A stretch of DNA of 64,000 nucleotides from Aquamicrobium zhengzhouense (lineage in GTDB: Bacteria > Pseudomonadota > Alphaproteobacteria > Rhizobiales > Rhizobiaceae). A model generated the notes under the pieces. That model saw only the letters and a program-made list of their open reading frames with translations. It did no database searches and was not told the origin of the DNA. Below are positions 44,501 through 53,636 of the stretch, piece by piece (positions within the stretch are counted from its first letter, which is position 1; each line of letters begins with the position of its first letter). The DNA lies in contig NZ_JADGMQ010000008.1 of the NCBI RefSeq assembly GCF_016124105.1, forward strand, positions 52,290 through 116,289, given 5' to 3'. Position numbers and translations under genes: made by a program.

Positions 44501-47129
44501 GCAATCAGGCGATCCACTGTCTGGCGGTCTCTCTGGTCTGATGACCGGCATCGGGGCCGGGCCGATGGTTTCCGGCCTTCTTGGCGTCGGCAGTATGGCC
44601 GGGGCGGTGATCGGCGGCATTGGTGGTGCGATCCTCGGCGTCATTGGCGCTCTGATCGGTCGTTCGCGCCGGAAGAAGCAGGAGCTGAAGCAAGCCCAGC
44701 AGGAGCTGGAGCAGCAGATGGGTGCGATCACCCAGCTCATTGCAAATGCTACCGGCAACTTCATGGGCCAATACGAAAAGAGCCTGATGGAGACGAGCGA
44801 CGAGTTCGCCAAGGCAATCGCCATGGCAACGAAGGCGAAGAACAACAAGCTCGCCAACGAACTGCGTCAGGCGCAGGAAGAGTTCTTCGAGCGCACGGCA
44901 GAGAACTGGGTACGCAGCTTCGAAGGCATGATCGGCTCGCTTCGCTCTGGCATGGGCTTCGATGGCGAGTTCATGGCTGGCATGGATGCTGTCGAGAAGA
45001 TGCGCGAAAGCCTTGTCGGCTTCGTCAACGACGCCAAGATGTTTGCCGAAAGCGGCGGTGATCTTTCCGCCTATGTCGGTGCGGCTCGCGGCAACAAGAG
45101 CGTTGCTGGCATCTTCAATCCGGGCGGTCTTCTGAATCCATATCAAGAAGAGGTTTTGGTTGGAGATCCGGGCGGTGGATATCAGGAGTTCAAGAAGAAC
45201 GAGTTCATCGACGGCTATCTCGACATCGCCAAGCAGATGTTCGAACTCGGCGTCCAGGTCTTCAACAAGGACGGCGGTCAGCTTTACGAATCGCTCGATG
45301 AGTTGAAGAAGGTGGCGACTGACGCCGGCCTTGAGATCGACGAGTTCAACCGCGTCACCAAGCAGCTGCCGCAGATCGTGGCTGATGCTGTTGCGCAGGC
45401 GCAGGAAGCGGCCATTGCCTCGGCTCTTGCCTCTCTTCGCGGTGCGGAAAGCTTCACCGAGATGGAAGAGGCGGTGCAGAAGCTGCAGGGTGCAGCCGCA
45501 GCATTACCAAGTCTTCTGGAAGATCTCGGCATGAGCGCCGAGGATGCGGCGCAGGCAATCGAGGAATCGCTTCTCGTCGCCATGGACAAGCTACAGCGGT
45601 CCCTGCGCGATGATCTGACCCGCTCGATCAACGATCTGGCTGACAGCGGCTTCCTGAACGATCTCTGGGATGCACAGGCCACCTTCCAGACACGGATCAG
45701 GGATCTCGAAGCGCTCGGGATGCCGACCGGGCTTGCTTTCCAGGAGCTTGGTCTGCGGGTTCGCCAGATAGCCAGCGATGCCGAGCTTACAAGCGACCAG
45801 CTAATACAGCTGGCAGGCGTCTTCCCGGAAGTCGGCGCAGCAATCCTTGGTGCGATGGGCATCGGTGGGGCGGGTCTTTCCGTCGAGGATGCAAAGGCTG
45901 CACTCGATGAGGCAAAGTCAAACCTGCGCGCTGCTTATGATGCGGAGAAGACCTCGATTGAGCAGGTCATCTCGCGAATGCAGAGCCTCACGAAGAGCCT
46001 GAAAGCGTTCCTCAACGACATCCGCCTTGATGCCAACCTGTCGCCTTTGAGTGACCGCCAGCGCCTTGATGAAGCACAAAAGCAGTTCCGGGACCTGGCA
46101 ACCAAGGCTCTTGGCGGGGATGAGGAGGCACTTGCCGACCTTGAGCGGGCAAGCCGGGAATACCTTGATCAGGCAAAGGCCTATTGGGCGTCTTCCGAAA
46201 GCTATTTCGCCATCTTCGGAGAGGTGGAGCGGATCGTTGATGAGGCGCTCGGTGTGGCAGGTGCTCAGCTATCCGAGGCAGAGCGGCAGCTCGCGGCGCT
46301 GGAGAAGCAGATCAGCCACCTTCTTAACATCGATGATGGTGTGAAGTCGGTTGCCGATGCCATTGCCGACCTGAAGCAAGCTGAGGCTGAGCATGTGGCT
46401 GCGCAGCGGGCACATGAAGCCTATCAGACGCTGCTCTTCGAGCGGATGCTGGCGATATTGGGAGCGCAGCGGGCAGCTGGTCCTGCAATCGATGCAGCCG
46501 CTTATCTTCAAGGTAATCCGGACATCAGCACTGCGATCGGCAAAGGCTATGATGCTGGTACCGGCTCTGTCGATATTGGTGTGATCGCAGATGCCCACTG
46601 GCAAGATCATGGCCGGTTCGAAAATCGCGATGTCGGTATGCGCCCGCAGACGCAAGCTGAAAGATATCTCGCCAACAACCCGGACGTTCTCGCCGGTATT
46701 CGGGCAGGTCAAACCTTTGGCTCGTCCTCAAGCAGCATTGAAGAACTGGCAAAAGCACATTGGGAGCAGCATGGTCGGTTTGAGAACCGCGCCAAGGGTT
46801 TCAGCTCAGGTGGCTTTACCGGAATGCTGCCGGTCAACGCTGTTGCGGGTCTGGTGCATGGGCAAGAGTTTGTCATGCATGCCGAGGCCACCCGTCGCTG
46901 GCGTCCGCAATTTGAAGCGATGAATGCCGGAATCAATCCGTTCAAGAATGACAATTCGGCGGTGGTCGGTGCGCTGAAGCAAGAGATCGGCGTCCTCACG
47001 GCCGAGGTGAAGCGCCTTGGTGCGATCATCGTCATGTCCGATCAGGAAACGCGCGAGGAGATCCGCAAGGGCAGCGACGCCGCCCGCGAACAGGTCTCGG
47101 TCAGTCGCCGCAGGGCTTCAGCCGCCTAA
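41574..47129 (+). CDS. Tape measure protein with lytic transglycosylase-like domain
   Basis: 1851 residues. Coiled-coil N-terminus (LTVRGKEENLDAVANKLRKV), hydrophobic segments at about 297-322 and 960-1035, long helical C-terminal half. Residues about 785-910 carry a transglycosylase-like domain: AAIRKIESGSYEGNYGALGP with the catalytic-type glutamate, then RAYGAYQVMGKN and DATSVWFSGRP. Such domains help DNA entry through peptidoglycan. Residues about 1643-1740 hold two NPD-type repeats shared with two other prophage proteins, followed by GGFTGMLPVNAVAGLVHGQE, a usual tape measure ending. Sets tail length, by protein length about 280 nm at 0.15 nm per residue (family rule). Confidence 0.95.
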   Translation: MAKDTVRTLTVRGKEENLDAVANKLRKVGQEAKAAGDGVQKLGPAATEGGRQLGNLDRQLENLDKRLAGAPRAFADFERSSRLLQRGLDAGKVSAAEFSRQMAELQTRLQKTVAPRLGMDIDSSGLRRLIDGQVELDAATRRTVLSVVQSQQQIERAMDAAALEVAEFGTELERLRAKYNPVYAAAKQYDAELKELNRAQQLGAISAKEHASALELLDSRYKQAAFGANALDANSGMAQQQVRNLAFQFQDIGTMMAAGQSPFMLLAQQLPQVTMYGGQLNGVMGALKQTFGSLISPLGLLTAGFVIAGSAAISYFRDTNDEADATADVLRDQENLIQRVADRWGDAIPALKEYAQAIKDAREAADLQIASQIVQNSYLDQVRELLPEVAREMARFQDSMGSLAIFTQPQLELAAQAMYDAYAEAERALRAAEVSLRKNEDASEDLTKANEALAALLKSEAIPATGSMRDAVEKLAEAYELAAERARKLNQQQAIAAAREANRRRFDKAGPRVGEGTLPSLSDTRFNERFGWDTVFNFPDDGAKKNREAERAAERLARAYDRLFSSAQRQIDQMRMEIGLVGEYGVAAEALRFQFELVQEAREQGIELGDKEMQQIKDLTAAYRELAAELATLQALDDIMFDRSLIGLSAGDQEILSFLRQLGIEADSANGQMIAGQMRYNQVLEETQAELEEMHALGKDVFMSILDLLYETGDIGEKLIGIFAGIGKQFARMGMERLWKSLTGEGSSIFDGISGSAKGSFSPVQAAQVGREIGNSIAPAISTSLNDNLQSYAAAIRKIESGSYEGNYGALGPVVAKGSYAGDRAYGAYQVMGKNIGAWTKEVLGVSMSVQQFLGDRSAQDKVFFAKFGQSLDKFGNFADATSVWFSGRPLNRAGNSSDGYNTVPQYVSKAEDALQNYPGIRTGVRDGTIDAAKRLQSPASGAVAAESAPGIFQGENFKNLMGVGAAGLGAFFGGMQSGDPLSGGLSGLMTGIGAGPMVSGLLGVGSMAGAVIGGIGGAILGVIGALIGRSRRKKQELKQAQQELEQQMGAITQLIANATGNFMGQYEKSLMETSDEFAKAIAMATKAKNNKLANELRQAQEEFFERTAENWVRSFEGMIGSLRSGMGFDGEFMAGMDAVEKMRESLVGFVNDAKMFAESGGDLSAYVGAARGNKSVAGIFNPGGLLNPYQEEVLVGDPGGGYQEFKKNEFIDGYLDIAKQMFELGVQVFNKDGGQLYESLDELKKVATDAGLEIDEFNRVTKQLPQIVADAVAQAQEAAIASALASLRGAESFTEMEEAVQKLQGAAAALPSLLEDLGMSAEDAAQAIEESLLVAMDKLQRSLRDDLTRSINDLADSGFLNDLWDAQATFQTRIRDLEALGMPTGLAFQELGLRVRQIASDAELTSDQLIQLAGVFPEVGAAILGAMGIGGAGLSVEDAKAALDEAKSNLRAAYDAEKTSIEQVISRMQSLTKSLKAFLNDIRLDANLSPLSDRQRLDEAQKQFRDLATKALGGDEEALADLERASREYLDQAKAYWASSESYFAIFGEVERIVDEALGVAGAQLSEAERQLAALEKQISHLLNIDDGVKSVADAIADLKQAEAEHVAAQRAHEAYQTLLFERMLAILGAQRAAGPAIDAAAYLQGNPDISTAIGKGYDAGTGSVDIGVIADAHWQDHGRFENRDVGMRPQTQAERYLANNPDVLAGIRAGQTFGSSSSSIEELAKAHWEQHGRFENRAKGFSSGGFTGMLPVNAVAGLVHGQEFVMHAEATRRWRPQFEAMNAGINPFKNDNSAVVGALKQEIGVLTAEVKRLGAIIVMSDQETREEIRKGSDAAREQVSVSRRRASAA
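46500..46791 (+). repeat. Two NPD-type repeats in the tape measure protein
   Basis: Encodes AYLQGNPDISTAIGKG...AHWQDHGRFENR and RYLANNPDVLAGIRAG...AHWEQHGRFENR, about 45-50 residues each. The same module occurs three times in the 600-aa protein (51624-53426) and four times in the 928-aa protein (57612-60398). Confidence 0.85.
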
Positions 47130-47139
47130 GGAGCCTTTC

Positions 47140-48687
47140 ATGATCTATCTGATCGATGTCTGCGCGCATGATGGCGCTCAGATCGTCACATTGCGCTTCG
47201 GCACGGTTGGTTACACGACCCAGCCGAGTGATGATCCGGCAGATGCATGGTTTGAGCCGCGGATCATCCAGCCGGGCAATTACGAGCGCTATGCCTTCTC
47301 GCAATCGGCAACGAGCGGCAGTGCCCGGGTGGGTGCTGGCGAGATCATCCTCGCCAATCCTGATGGGGCCTTGGATCATCTCCTCGACTATGCCTTCGAT
47401 GGCTACCAGCTGACGATCTACGGGCTCTCCTCGTTTGATGCGCCATGGGCCTCGCGTACCGTGATGTTTGTCGGCACCATCGAGCAGGCCGAGTTCACCT
47501 GGAAGCGCGTCGTGTTGCGGATCCGGGACCGGCTTGCTGAACTCGATGAGCCGATCCAGACGACAGATTACGCCGGAACGACGATTGCTGGCGGAATGGA
47601 TGAGGCGGAAGGGCGACCGGAAGATGTGAAGGACCGACCCAAGCCGCTGCTTTACGGCGTTGGCAAGAACCTGCCTGCGGTCGCCGCCAACATGTTTGAC
47701 CACATCTATGAGGTGGCATCCAACGGGGTTGCCTCGGTCGATGCGGTCTATGATCGCGGCGTCGCTCTCACTGCAAGCGGCGTCTATCCAGATCTTGCTG
47801 CACTCAGGGCTGCGAGCATAGCCTCAGGCAATTACGCGGTTTGCCTTTCGCCCGCCTATGTTCGTCTTGGCTCACGTCCAGCGGGACAGATCACTGTTGA
47901 TGCTACGGAGGGCACGAGCTCAGCTGATCGTTCTGCTGCCTCGATTGCAAGGCGCATTCTCGAAGCGCAGGGCTTTGTTGCGGGCGATGATTTCGATGCA
48001 GCCAGCTTCGATGCTCTCCACCTGAAGAACCCGGCACCGGTCGGTCTGTGGACCGGAACCGATGAGATGACCATCCTTCAGGCGCTCAATCTGATCTTGG
48101 GGAGCATCGGAGGCTATATCGTTCCGGATCGTTTGGGCATGATGCATGTCGGGCGAATTGAACTTCCTTCCGCCGCACCGGTGGTCCGGCTGGACCGGGC
48201 ACTCATTCTTGATCAGGAAGGCGGCGTCGAGCGGGCTGCAACCGGTGATCAGGGGGCAGGTGTTCCTGCCCACAAGGTCTCGGTCAACTACGCCTATAAC
48301 CACGCCGTATCGGATGCCAATCAGCTTGCCGGTGGGGCAGAGGAATCGTTCGTTGCCTTCGCGGGCGAAGAGTGGCGCAGCGTCAGTGCCGAGGATCCGG
48401 CCGTCAAGGATCGCCACCAGCTTGCCGTAGCGCTCACCTTCGACACGCTGCTTGCCGCTGAGGACGATGCTGAGGCGGAGGCTCAACGTCGCCTTGCGCT
48501 TTATTCGCAGCGCCGCGATCTCTTCCGCGTCCATATCAAGAGCGAGTTTGTCTCTGCCGTCGACCTTGGCCGCACGATCGAGCTTGCCATCGATCGCTTC
48601 GGACTTTCCGCCGGCAAGCACTTCCTCTGCACCGGCATGGAAGAGGACTTTGAGCGAGGCACGACCATTTTGGAGGTCTACGGGTGA
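47140..48687 (+). CDS. Tail hub/tip protein
   Basis: 515 residues from the ATG at 47140 (AAGGAG upstream). MIYLIDVCAHDGAQIVTLRF and repeated beta motifs (TTQPSDDPADAWFEPRI, GAGEIILANPDGALDHLLDY), with WTGTDEMTILQALNLILGSI in the middle. Resembles hub proteins at the base of siphovirus tails. Assignment by position after tape measure and fold impression. Confidence 0.7.
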   Translation: MIYLIDVCAHDGAQIVTLRFGTVGYTTQPSDDPADAWFEPRIIQPGNYERYAFSQSATSGSARVGAGEIILANPDGALDHLLDYAFDGYQLTIYGLSSFDAPWASRTVMFVGTIEQAEFTWKRVVLRIRDRLAELDEPIQTTDYAGTTIAGGMDEAEGRPEDVKDRPKPLLYGVGKNLPAVAANMFDHIYEVASNGVASVDAVYDRGVALTASGVYPDLAALRAASIASGNYAVCLSPAYVRLGSRPAGQITVDATEGTSSADRSAASIARRILEAQGFVAGDDFDAASFDALHLKNPAPVGLWTGTDEMTILQALNLILGSIGGYIVPDRLGMMHVGRIELPSAAPVVRLDRALILDQEGGVERAATGDQGAGVPAHKVSVNYAYNHAVSDANQLAGGAEESFVAFAGEEWRSVSAEDPAVKDRHQLAVALTFDTLLAAEDDAEAEAQRRLALYSQRRDLFRVHIKSEFVSAVDLGRTIELAIDRFGLSAGKHFLCTGMEEDFERGTTILEVYG

Positions 48688-49571
48688 CGGGGCATCAAAT
48701 TCTGATCGGCTTTCCCAACCGGATTGATCAGGCTTCGACCATCACAGGTGGTGGCTGGTCTGCCGGACTTCCGCTCGACAACCTCAAGGATCGACTGTTT
48801 TCAAGGGTCGCGAGATCCGTCGATGCGGATCCTGCCAACACGCAGTTCGTGGTGGATTATGGCAGGCCGCAGCGGCTGCGCATCCTGGCTTTCGTTGCGC
48901 ACAACATGTCGCTCTCCTCGCGCCTCACGATCGAGGCGGCAGAGGATGAGGCGTTCACGACGATCTTCTATTCCGCCGAGGTTGATGTGTGGACCGGGAT
49001 GCTGTCAGCGGAGTGGAACATTGACGAGCTCGAGTGGGAGAACGACAATTTCTGGACCGGCACCTACACCGCCGAGGACATTGAAGGCTTTACCGCCGTC
49101 TCAACCCACATTCTGCCTGGCAGCATCAGTGCCCGGTACTGGCGGTTCAAGATCGAAGATCCGCAAAACGATGCTGGCTATGTCCAGATCGGACGTCTTT
49201 TCATGGGGCCAGCCTGGCAGCCGCGCATCAACTATAGCTGGGGTGCAGGCCTTGGCTATGAGATCGGCACCGGCGTCGAGACCGCTCTTGGCGGGGCCGA
49301 ATTCTTCAACGTGAAAGAGCCGGTGCGGGTGTTTCGCTTCTCGCTCGACCACATGCGCGATGATGAAGGCTTTGGCCGTGCGCTCGAACTCGTCCGCCGT
49401 GCCGGTATCCATGGCGAGGTGTTCGTCGTTCCTGATCCGACAGATGCGTTTCAGGGGCTTCGCCGCAACTTCATGGGCCGTATTCGCCAGCCATCACCAC
49501 TTGAGCAGGTGACATGGGCGAATGACGGCTCTGCCCATTCCATGTCCTTCGAAATCAAGGAGCTGCGCTGA
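48684..49571 (+). CDS. Tail tip protein, beta-rich
   Basis: 295 residues from a GTG at 48684 (GTGA overlap). VDADPANTQFVVDYGRPQRL and ARYWRFKIEDPQNDAGYVQI suggest a discoidin-like beta sandwich in the first half. Probable distal tail component; exact role unknown. Confidence 0.65.
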   Translation: MTGHQILIGFPNRIDQASTITGGGWSAGLPLDNLKDRLFSRVARSVDADPANTQFVVDYGRPQRLRILAFVAHNMSLSSRLTIEAAEDEAFTTIFYSAEVDVWTGMLSAEWNIDELEWENDNFWTGTYTAEDIEGFTAVSTHILPGSISARYWRFKIEDPQNDAGYVQIGRLFMGPAWQPRINYSWGAGLGYEIGTGVETALGGAEFFNVKEPVRVFRFSLDHMRDDEGFGRALELVRRAGIHGEVFVVPDPTDAFQGLRRNFMGRIRQPSPLEQVTWANDGSAHSMSFEIKELR

Positions 49572-49963
49572 TGGCTTTGCCTCCACCGCCAACATCTGAG
49601 CTTGTCCGGCTCGCTGAGTATAATGGCAATGCCTATGACGAGGTCTCGAACCCCTATGGCTTTGCCTATGGCGGGCACCGTCAGAATTTTCCGCAAAGCC
49701 TGACCGATTTCGCGATTGTCGGCAACTGGACCGTTGATGCTGCACTCTACCTCGAAGGGCAGGTGATGCTCATCGATCAGGCAGTCATTGATGCCCAGCA
49801 GGCCGCCGCAGCTGCGCAGCAATCTGCGGAGGACGCGGCCCTGTTTGATCCATCGAGCTACTACTCAAAGACCGAGATCGATGCTGCGCTCGCCGACAAG
49901 GCGGACATGCAGGACCTCAGCAACCTTGAAGCCACAGCCTTCTGGCTGGCCATGACCTCCTGA
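49571..49963 (+). CDS. Small tail fibre-type protein
   Basis: 130 residues. The C-terminal half has Ala/Gln-rich helix AQQAAAAAQQSAEDAALFD followed by YYSKTEIDAALADKADMQDL, the motif that commonly links trimeric tail fibre segments. Overlaps the previous stop by TGATG. Confidence 0.7.
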   Translation: MALPPPPTSELVRLAEYNGNAYDEVSNPYGFAYGGHRQNFPQSLTDFAIVGNWTVDAALYLEGQVMLIDQAVIDAQQAAAAAQQSAEDAALFDPSSYYSKTEIDAALADKADMQDLSNLEATAFWLAMTS

Positions 49964-49976
49964 CAGGAACGCGAAG

Positions 49977-50297
49977 ATGAGCACTGACAACAATGCAGGT
50001 GTAATGCTGACGACGACGCTGGCCGACATCTACACCGCCCCAGCTGGCGGGGCAAAGATCAGTTTAATCCAGGTGGCAAACACCCATGCGGAAAATGAGG
50101 TGGACGTTACCGTCGTCTGGTCGAACGCCAGTGCGAGCAATCTTGAGATACCGTTCTGCTCCAATTCTCCCGTTGCCGTTGGTGACGGGCTCTCGGTGCA
50201 GGCTGGCGGCATGATCCTGAAGCCCGGCGACAAGATCCGGGCTCGTGCCTCCGCAGCGAGCAATGCCGCCATCACCGTTGCTGTCATCGAGGGCTGA
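49977..50297 (+). CDS. Hypothetical beta-rich tail protein
   Basis: 106 residues (MSTDNNAGVMLTTTLADIYT...). Alternating polar/hydrophobic pattern, DGLSVQAGGMILKPGDKIRA. Proteins like this are found in tail fibre loci of rhizobial phages. Role unknown. Confidence 0.65.
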   Translation: MSTDNNAGVMLTTTLADIYTAPAGGAKISLIQVANTHAENEVDVTVVWSNASASNLEIPFCSNSPVAVGDGLSVQAGGMILKPGDKIRARASAASNAAITVAVIEG

Positions 50298-50298
50298 C

Positions 50299-50949
50299 AT
50301 GAGCAGGTTTAAGCGTATCGGCGGGCTGTCGCGCCTGAGCGATCGGCGCGGTGGAGGCGGAGGTGGCGCGCAATATCCAGTCATGGCCGCACAGACGACA
50401 GGAACAACGACGTCAGGGAGCTTAACGCTTCCAGCCCATGAGGTAGGTGATCTTCTGGTCGTTTTCCAGAGAACGATTGGCTCAGGTCTGGTTTTCCCCT
50501 CTGTCCCAAGTGGGTGGACGGAGCTGTACAGTGTTGGGACAGGGGCTACTCAGCTTCGCTGTTTGTGGAAATACTCGGAGGGTGACACAGCCTTCACAGC
50601 AACCGCGACAAACATCGGCACCCTAGCCGTCGTATTTAAGAATGCGGAGATCGGCGTTTTTTCCACACCTGCTGCCTCTACCGCCAATGAGATATCCTTC
50701 CCGCGCCCACCAGGATTCGAGTTTGGGTCGTATCAGCTGATTCATATGGTCGGGCATGACGATAACAACTCGAACTTGATCCGTGCGAGTGTTGTTTACG
50801 ATCCTAGCCTGGCACTTAACCGGCGCTATACGTCCCTGTTCGTCGGTGGGCCGGGGCCTGAATTCGTTAACAGAACCACACCTGGCATAAATACCGCCAC
50901 CACGAGCGCCAAGCGCTGGTGCATCATAGAAGTGAGGGCAAAGTCATGA
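50299..50949 (+). CDS. Probable tail fibre / receptor-binding protein
   Basis: 216 residues from the ATG at 50299. Short basic N-terminus (MSRFKRIGGLSRLSDRRGGG), a poly-glycine hinge, then a beta-rich domain (GSLTLPAHEVGDLLVVFQRT, SGWTELYSVGTGATQLRCLW) like small phage head-binding or adhesin tips. Receptor binding is inferred from place at the end of the tail operon. Confidence 0.55.
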   Translation: MSRFKRIGGLSRLSDRRGGGGGGAQYPVMAAQTTGTTTSGSLTLPAHEVGDLLVVFQRTIGSGLVFPSVPSGWTELYSVGTGATQLRCLWKYSEGDTAFTATATNIGTLAVVFKNAEIGVFSTPAASTANEISFPRPPGFEFGSYQLIHMVGHDDNNSNLIRASVVYDPSLALNRRYTSLFVGGPGPEFVNRTTPGINTATTSAKRWCIIEVRAKS

Positions 50950-51530
50950 CCCTGTACTCCCTCAGCAGTTCCCACCCCGCACCGCTTCCCTTTCGCATTA
51001 TCCTCTCCAGTGGGGAGACGCGCACCGATCCGGCAACCATCACGCCTGCCGAGATTGCGGACGCTGGCTATGTCGAGGCACCGGCAAAGCCGACCTTCGA
51101 TCCGGGAACGCATCAGCTTGGTTGGGATGGGATGAACTGGACGGTGACGGAGCTGCCACCGCCACCCCCACCGTTGCCAGATGAGGTGGATGCGGAGCGC
51201 GACCGACGAATTGCGGCGGGCTTCATCTTCGAAGGCAAGCTCTACCAGTCGCGCCCGGAAGATCGGGAAAATATGGCAGGGGCATCGGTCGCTGCACTTG
51301 CCGCGATGGTCAACGGTGTTGAACCCGGCGACTACCGCTGGCATGGCGGCGACAGCGACTTTGCCTGGATCGCGGAAGACAACAGCCTGACCCTGATGGA
51401 CGCGCAAACGATGTTCGCGCTTGGCCAAACCGCAATGGCGCACAAGCAGGCGCATATCTTCGCGGCCCGCGCCTTGAAAGATGCCGACCCGATCCCGGCG
51501 GATTACGCTGACGACAGCTACTGGCCGTGA
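50946..51530 (+). CDS. DUF4376 tail protein
   Basis: 194 residues. A proline-rich hinge (TELPPPPPPLPDEVDAERDR) precedes a DUF4376 domain (RRIAAGFIFEGKLYQSRPED, GDYRWHGGDSDFAWIAEDNS). DUF4376 is found at the C-terminus of tail fibre or fibre-assembly proteins. Last gene of the tail operon. Confidence 0.82.
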   Translation: MTLYSLSSSHPAPLPFRIILSSGETRTDPATITPAEIADAGYVEAPAKPTFDPGTHQLGWDGMNWTVTELPPPPPPLPDEVDAERDRRIAAGFIFEGKLYQSRPEDRENMAGASVAALAAMVNGVEPGDYRWHGGDSDFAWIAEDNSLTLMDAQTMFALGQTAMAHKQAHIFAARALKDADPIPADYADDSYWP

Positions 51531-51572
51531 ACAGCCTTTTTTCTTCACAAGGTGTCGCGTTAGATAAAGAGA

Positions 51573-51597
51573 ACGGGGAGCTTGAAGCCCCCCGTTC
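51573..51597 (-). terminator. Hairpin between convergent tail and S-layer-like genes
   Basis: AACGGGG-AGCTTGAAGC-CCCCCGTT type inverted repeat with a nested AGCTTGAAGCC; on the minus strand it is followed by CTCTTT. May end transcription from both sides. Confidence 0.45.
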
Positions 51598-51623
51598 CAT
51601 CAATTTAGTGAAGCTGGCGCTAA

Positions 51624-53426
51624 TTAGAACATACCGAAGTCGACCGAACCAAGCCCCACAACGTTGTTTGCAGAAAGAACAGCACCGTTCAAATCCACAA
51701 GTAGGCCCTCGTCTCCATAGAGGTACGTGGAGCCTTGGAACTCGAATTGGGCGTAGGCAGCGGTACCTAGAATCGCATCCACATTATTGATTGCCTCAAA
51801 CAGCGATTCAGCTCCGTCAACAGCGTTGTTGACAGCGTGCTGAGCAGCAAAGCTTCCATCAAAATTGTTGAAGCCAGCCAGCGCCAGTACGTCTGAACCG
51901 TTGCCAAAGTCAGTGATGGTAGTGAAACCAAGACCGTCAGCAAACCCGTCATTGGCGTCATTGAATAAGATGTTGGTACCTTGAATAACAAAAGTGTCGC
52001 CACCGGCACCGCCAGTTAGGACGACATCGCCACCGAGGACGGCAGGAGCATCTTCATCCGGATCAGCAGGGGAGACATACCCCAGGATGATTGTATCGTT
52101 GTCAGCACCGGCGTCTATGGTCAGTGAGCTTTCCCCGCCATTCGCCATTACAACAACGGTGTCTTTACCAGCGCCCGTCTGGATCGCAGCGTCGTTTCCA
52201 AAGCGAGCAGTCGCGATCCCAATCGCATCGTTTCCGGAGCCACCGATTACAGAAGTAAGAGAGAGTTCGCTTTCTGCGCCCATCATCGCGGCCATTATGC
52301 CGCCTGTGGATCCCGAAGCGTTGATGGTCTCAATATTGCTAAAACCGTTGCCGATTTGGAGGAGTGTGTCTGTCGAAAGCGACAGATTAAGCGTCTTGAT
52401 ACCGTCCGCGCCGCCAGCATCTTCAATTTCTAGGTCCAGGACGGCGAGGTCAACCGTAACGTCGTCTTCGTCTCCAATAATGATTTCAGTTTCTACCAAG
52501 CTGCCGGAAATCGATAAGGCATCAAGATTGTCGCCTTCGATGACGATGGAGCCACCGAGTTCAACATCGTCGAACGCGATGGCACCGGACGCACCGGTGA
52601 ACCCGACCGTGAGATCTCCTTCGGTTTCAACGTCGCGGAAGCCGGCTGCGGTCCCAGCTCCAACCCCGCTCACGTTTCCAGCGCCACCAATCTGCCAGAT
52701 CTGCTGAGCACCCTGGAAGCCGGCAGCATTAACAGCAAGGCCGTTCTCATTCAGGATATTGATGATTTCTACGTTCTTAACGGTAGCGCCGGTAGGAACG
52801 GCGACCTGAACATCAGCGGCCCCGCGTGCAATGATATTCATCGTGTCGACGCCATCGCCGCCATCAACGCTATCAAACTGGTTCAGCGAGCGGTCGGTCA
52901 GGCTGCCACCTGATTTCGCATTGAAGGTGTCGTTGCCGTTGGTGCCGACGTAGGTATCAATATCGGTAGTGAGGTTGAAGGTGTCGCCTGGTACGCTGTG
53001 GTCGATCTCAGGAGCGCCCGGACGATCTTCGAACTGGCCGTGCATTACGAAGTGAGCATAGGCTTCTTCAGCAGTGTCGATGCCAGCTTCGCCGAGGTCC
53101 GAGTTCAGTTCGACGTAGGTTTCCCAATCGAAATCAGCGAACGCCGGGAAGGAAGCGCTAGGTGCACGGCCTTCGTTCACGCCGTGGGTGAGATAGTGCT
53201 CGAACGGGTTGACGCCAGCGGCAGCAACGTCGGTGTTGGCAGCCAGATATTCATCGGTGTTGAAGATGGCGTTCGGGTTTGCACCTTCGTAGCGGCCATG
53301 GTTGTTGTAGTGCTGCTGAGCGAACTCATCCCAGGTCAGGCCGGTCGAGCCGGCTGTGGCGACGAATGCCTGGAACACGTCCGGGCGGTGCGTCAGATAG
53401 TAGGTTGCATCAAATTGCATCGACAT
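51624..53426 (-). CDS. S-layer/RTX-like exported protein with N-terminal NPD repeats
   Basis: 600 residues from the ATG at 53426 (GGAGAGAG upstream). No signal peptide. Residues about 5-145 contain three NPD-type repeats (YYLTHRPDVFQAFV, EYLAANTDVAAAG, TYVELNSDLGEAG, each ending in an HGxxE/HGxxED box). The rest is acidic, Gly/Asp-rich, beta-helical in pattern (YVGTNGNDTF, GGSGNDAIGIATARFGNDAA, ITDFGNGSDVLALAG), like Caulobacter S-layer and other type I-secreted calcium-binding proteins. No secretion genes lie nearby; export via a host type I system is inferred. Unusual cargo for a phage. Confidence 0.75.
   Translation of the reverse strand: MSMQFDATYYLTHRPDVFQAFVATAGSTGLTWDEFAQQHYNNHGRYEGANPNAIFNTDEYLAANTDVAAAGVNPFEHYLTHGVNEGRAPSASFPAFADFDWETYVELNSDLGEAGIDTAEEAYAHFVMHGQFEDRPGAPEIDHSVPGDTFNLTTDIDTYVGTNGNDTFNAKSGGSLTDRSLNQFDSVDGGDGVDTMNIIARGAADVQVAVPTGATVKNVEIINILNENGLAVNAAGFQGAQQIWQIGGAGNVSGVGAGTAAGFRDVETEGDLTVGFTGASGAIAFDDVELGGSIVIEGDNLDALSISGSLVETEIIIGDEDDVTVDLAVLDLEIEDAGGADGIKTLNLSLSTDTLLQIGNGFSNIETINASGSTGGIMAAMMGAESELSLTSVIGGSGNDAIGIATARFGNDAAIQTGAGKDTVVVMANGGESSLTIDAGADNDTIILGYVSPADPDEDAPAVLGGDVVLTGGAGGDTFVIQGTNILFNDANDGFADGLGFTTITDFGNGSDVLALAGFNNFDGSFAAQHAVNNAVDGAESLFEAINNVDAILGTAAYAQFEFQGSTYLYGDEGLLVDLNGAVLSANNVVGLGSVDFGMF
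52994..53414 (-). repeat. Three NPD-type repeats in the 600-aa protein
   Basis: N-terminal residues about 5-145. Repeat ends read QQHYNNHGRYEG, EHYLTHGVNEGR and AHFVMHGQFEDR. They match the repeats in the tape measure protein and in the 928-aa protein. Confidence 0.85.
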
Positions 53427-53636
53427 AAGTTCTCTCTCCGTAGTCGTGGTATCTTGACGTCAAGCATAGAGGTGGTGGGATTTTGCCTCCCCCGACCACT
53501 ACGTTTCACTGACAGTTTGCATGCTAGTTCAGTGAAATTGGTACCAGTTGCCGAAAGAAGAGTATTACGCTTAGCGAGTAATGATCCCTGCTTTGGGCTT
53601 CTGTATTCGTGGATTTATTGATTGGGCAGAGGCGGG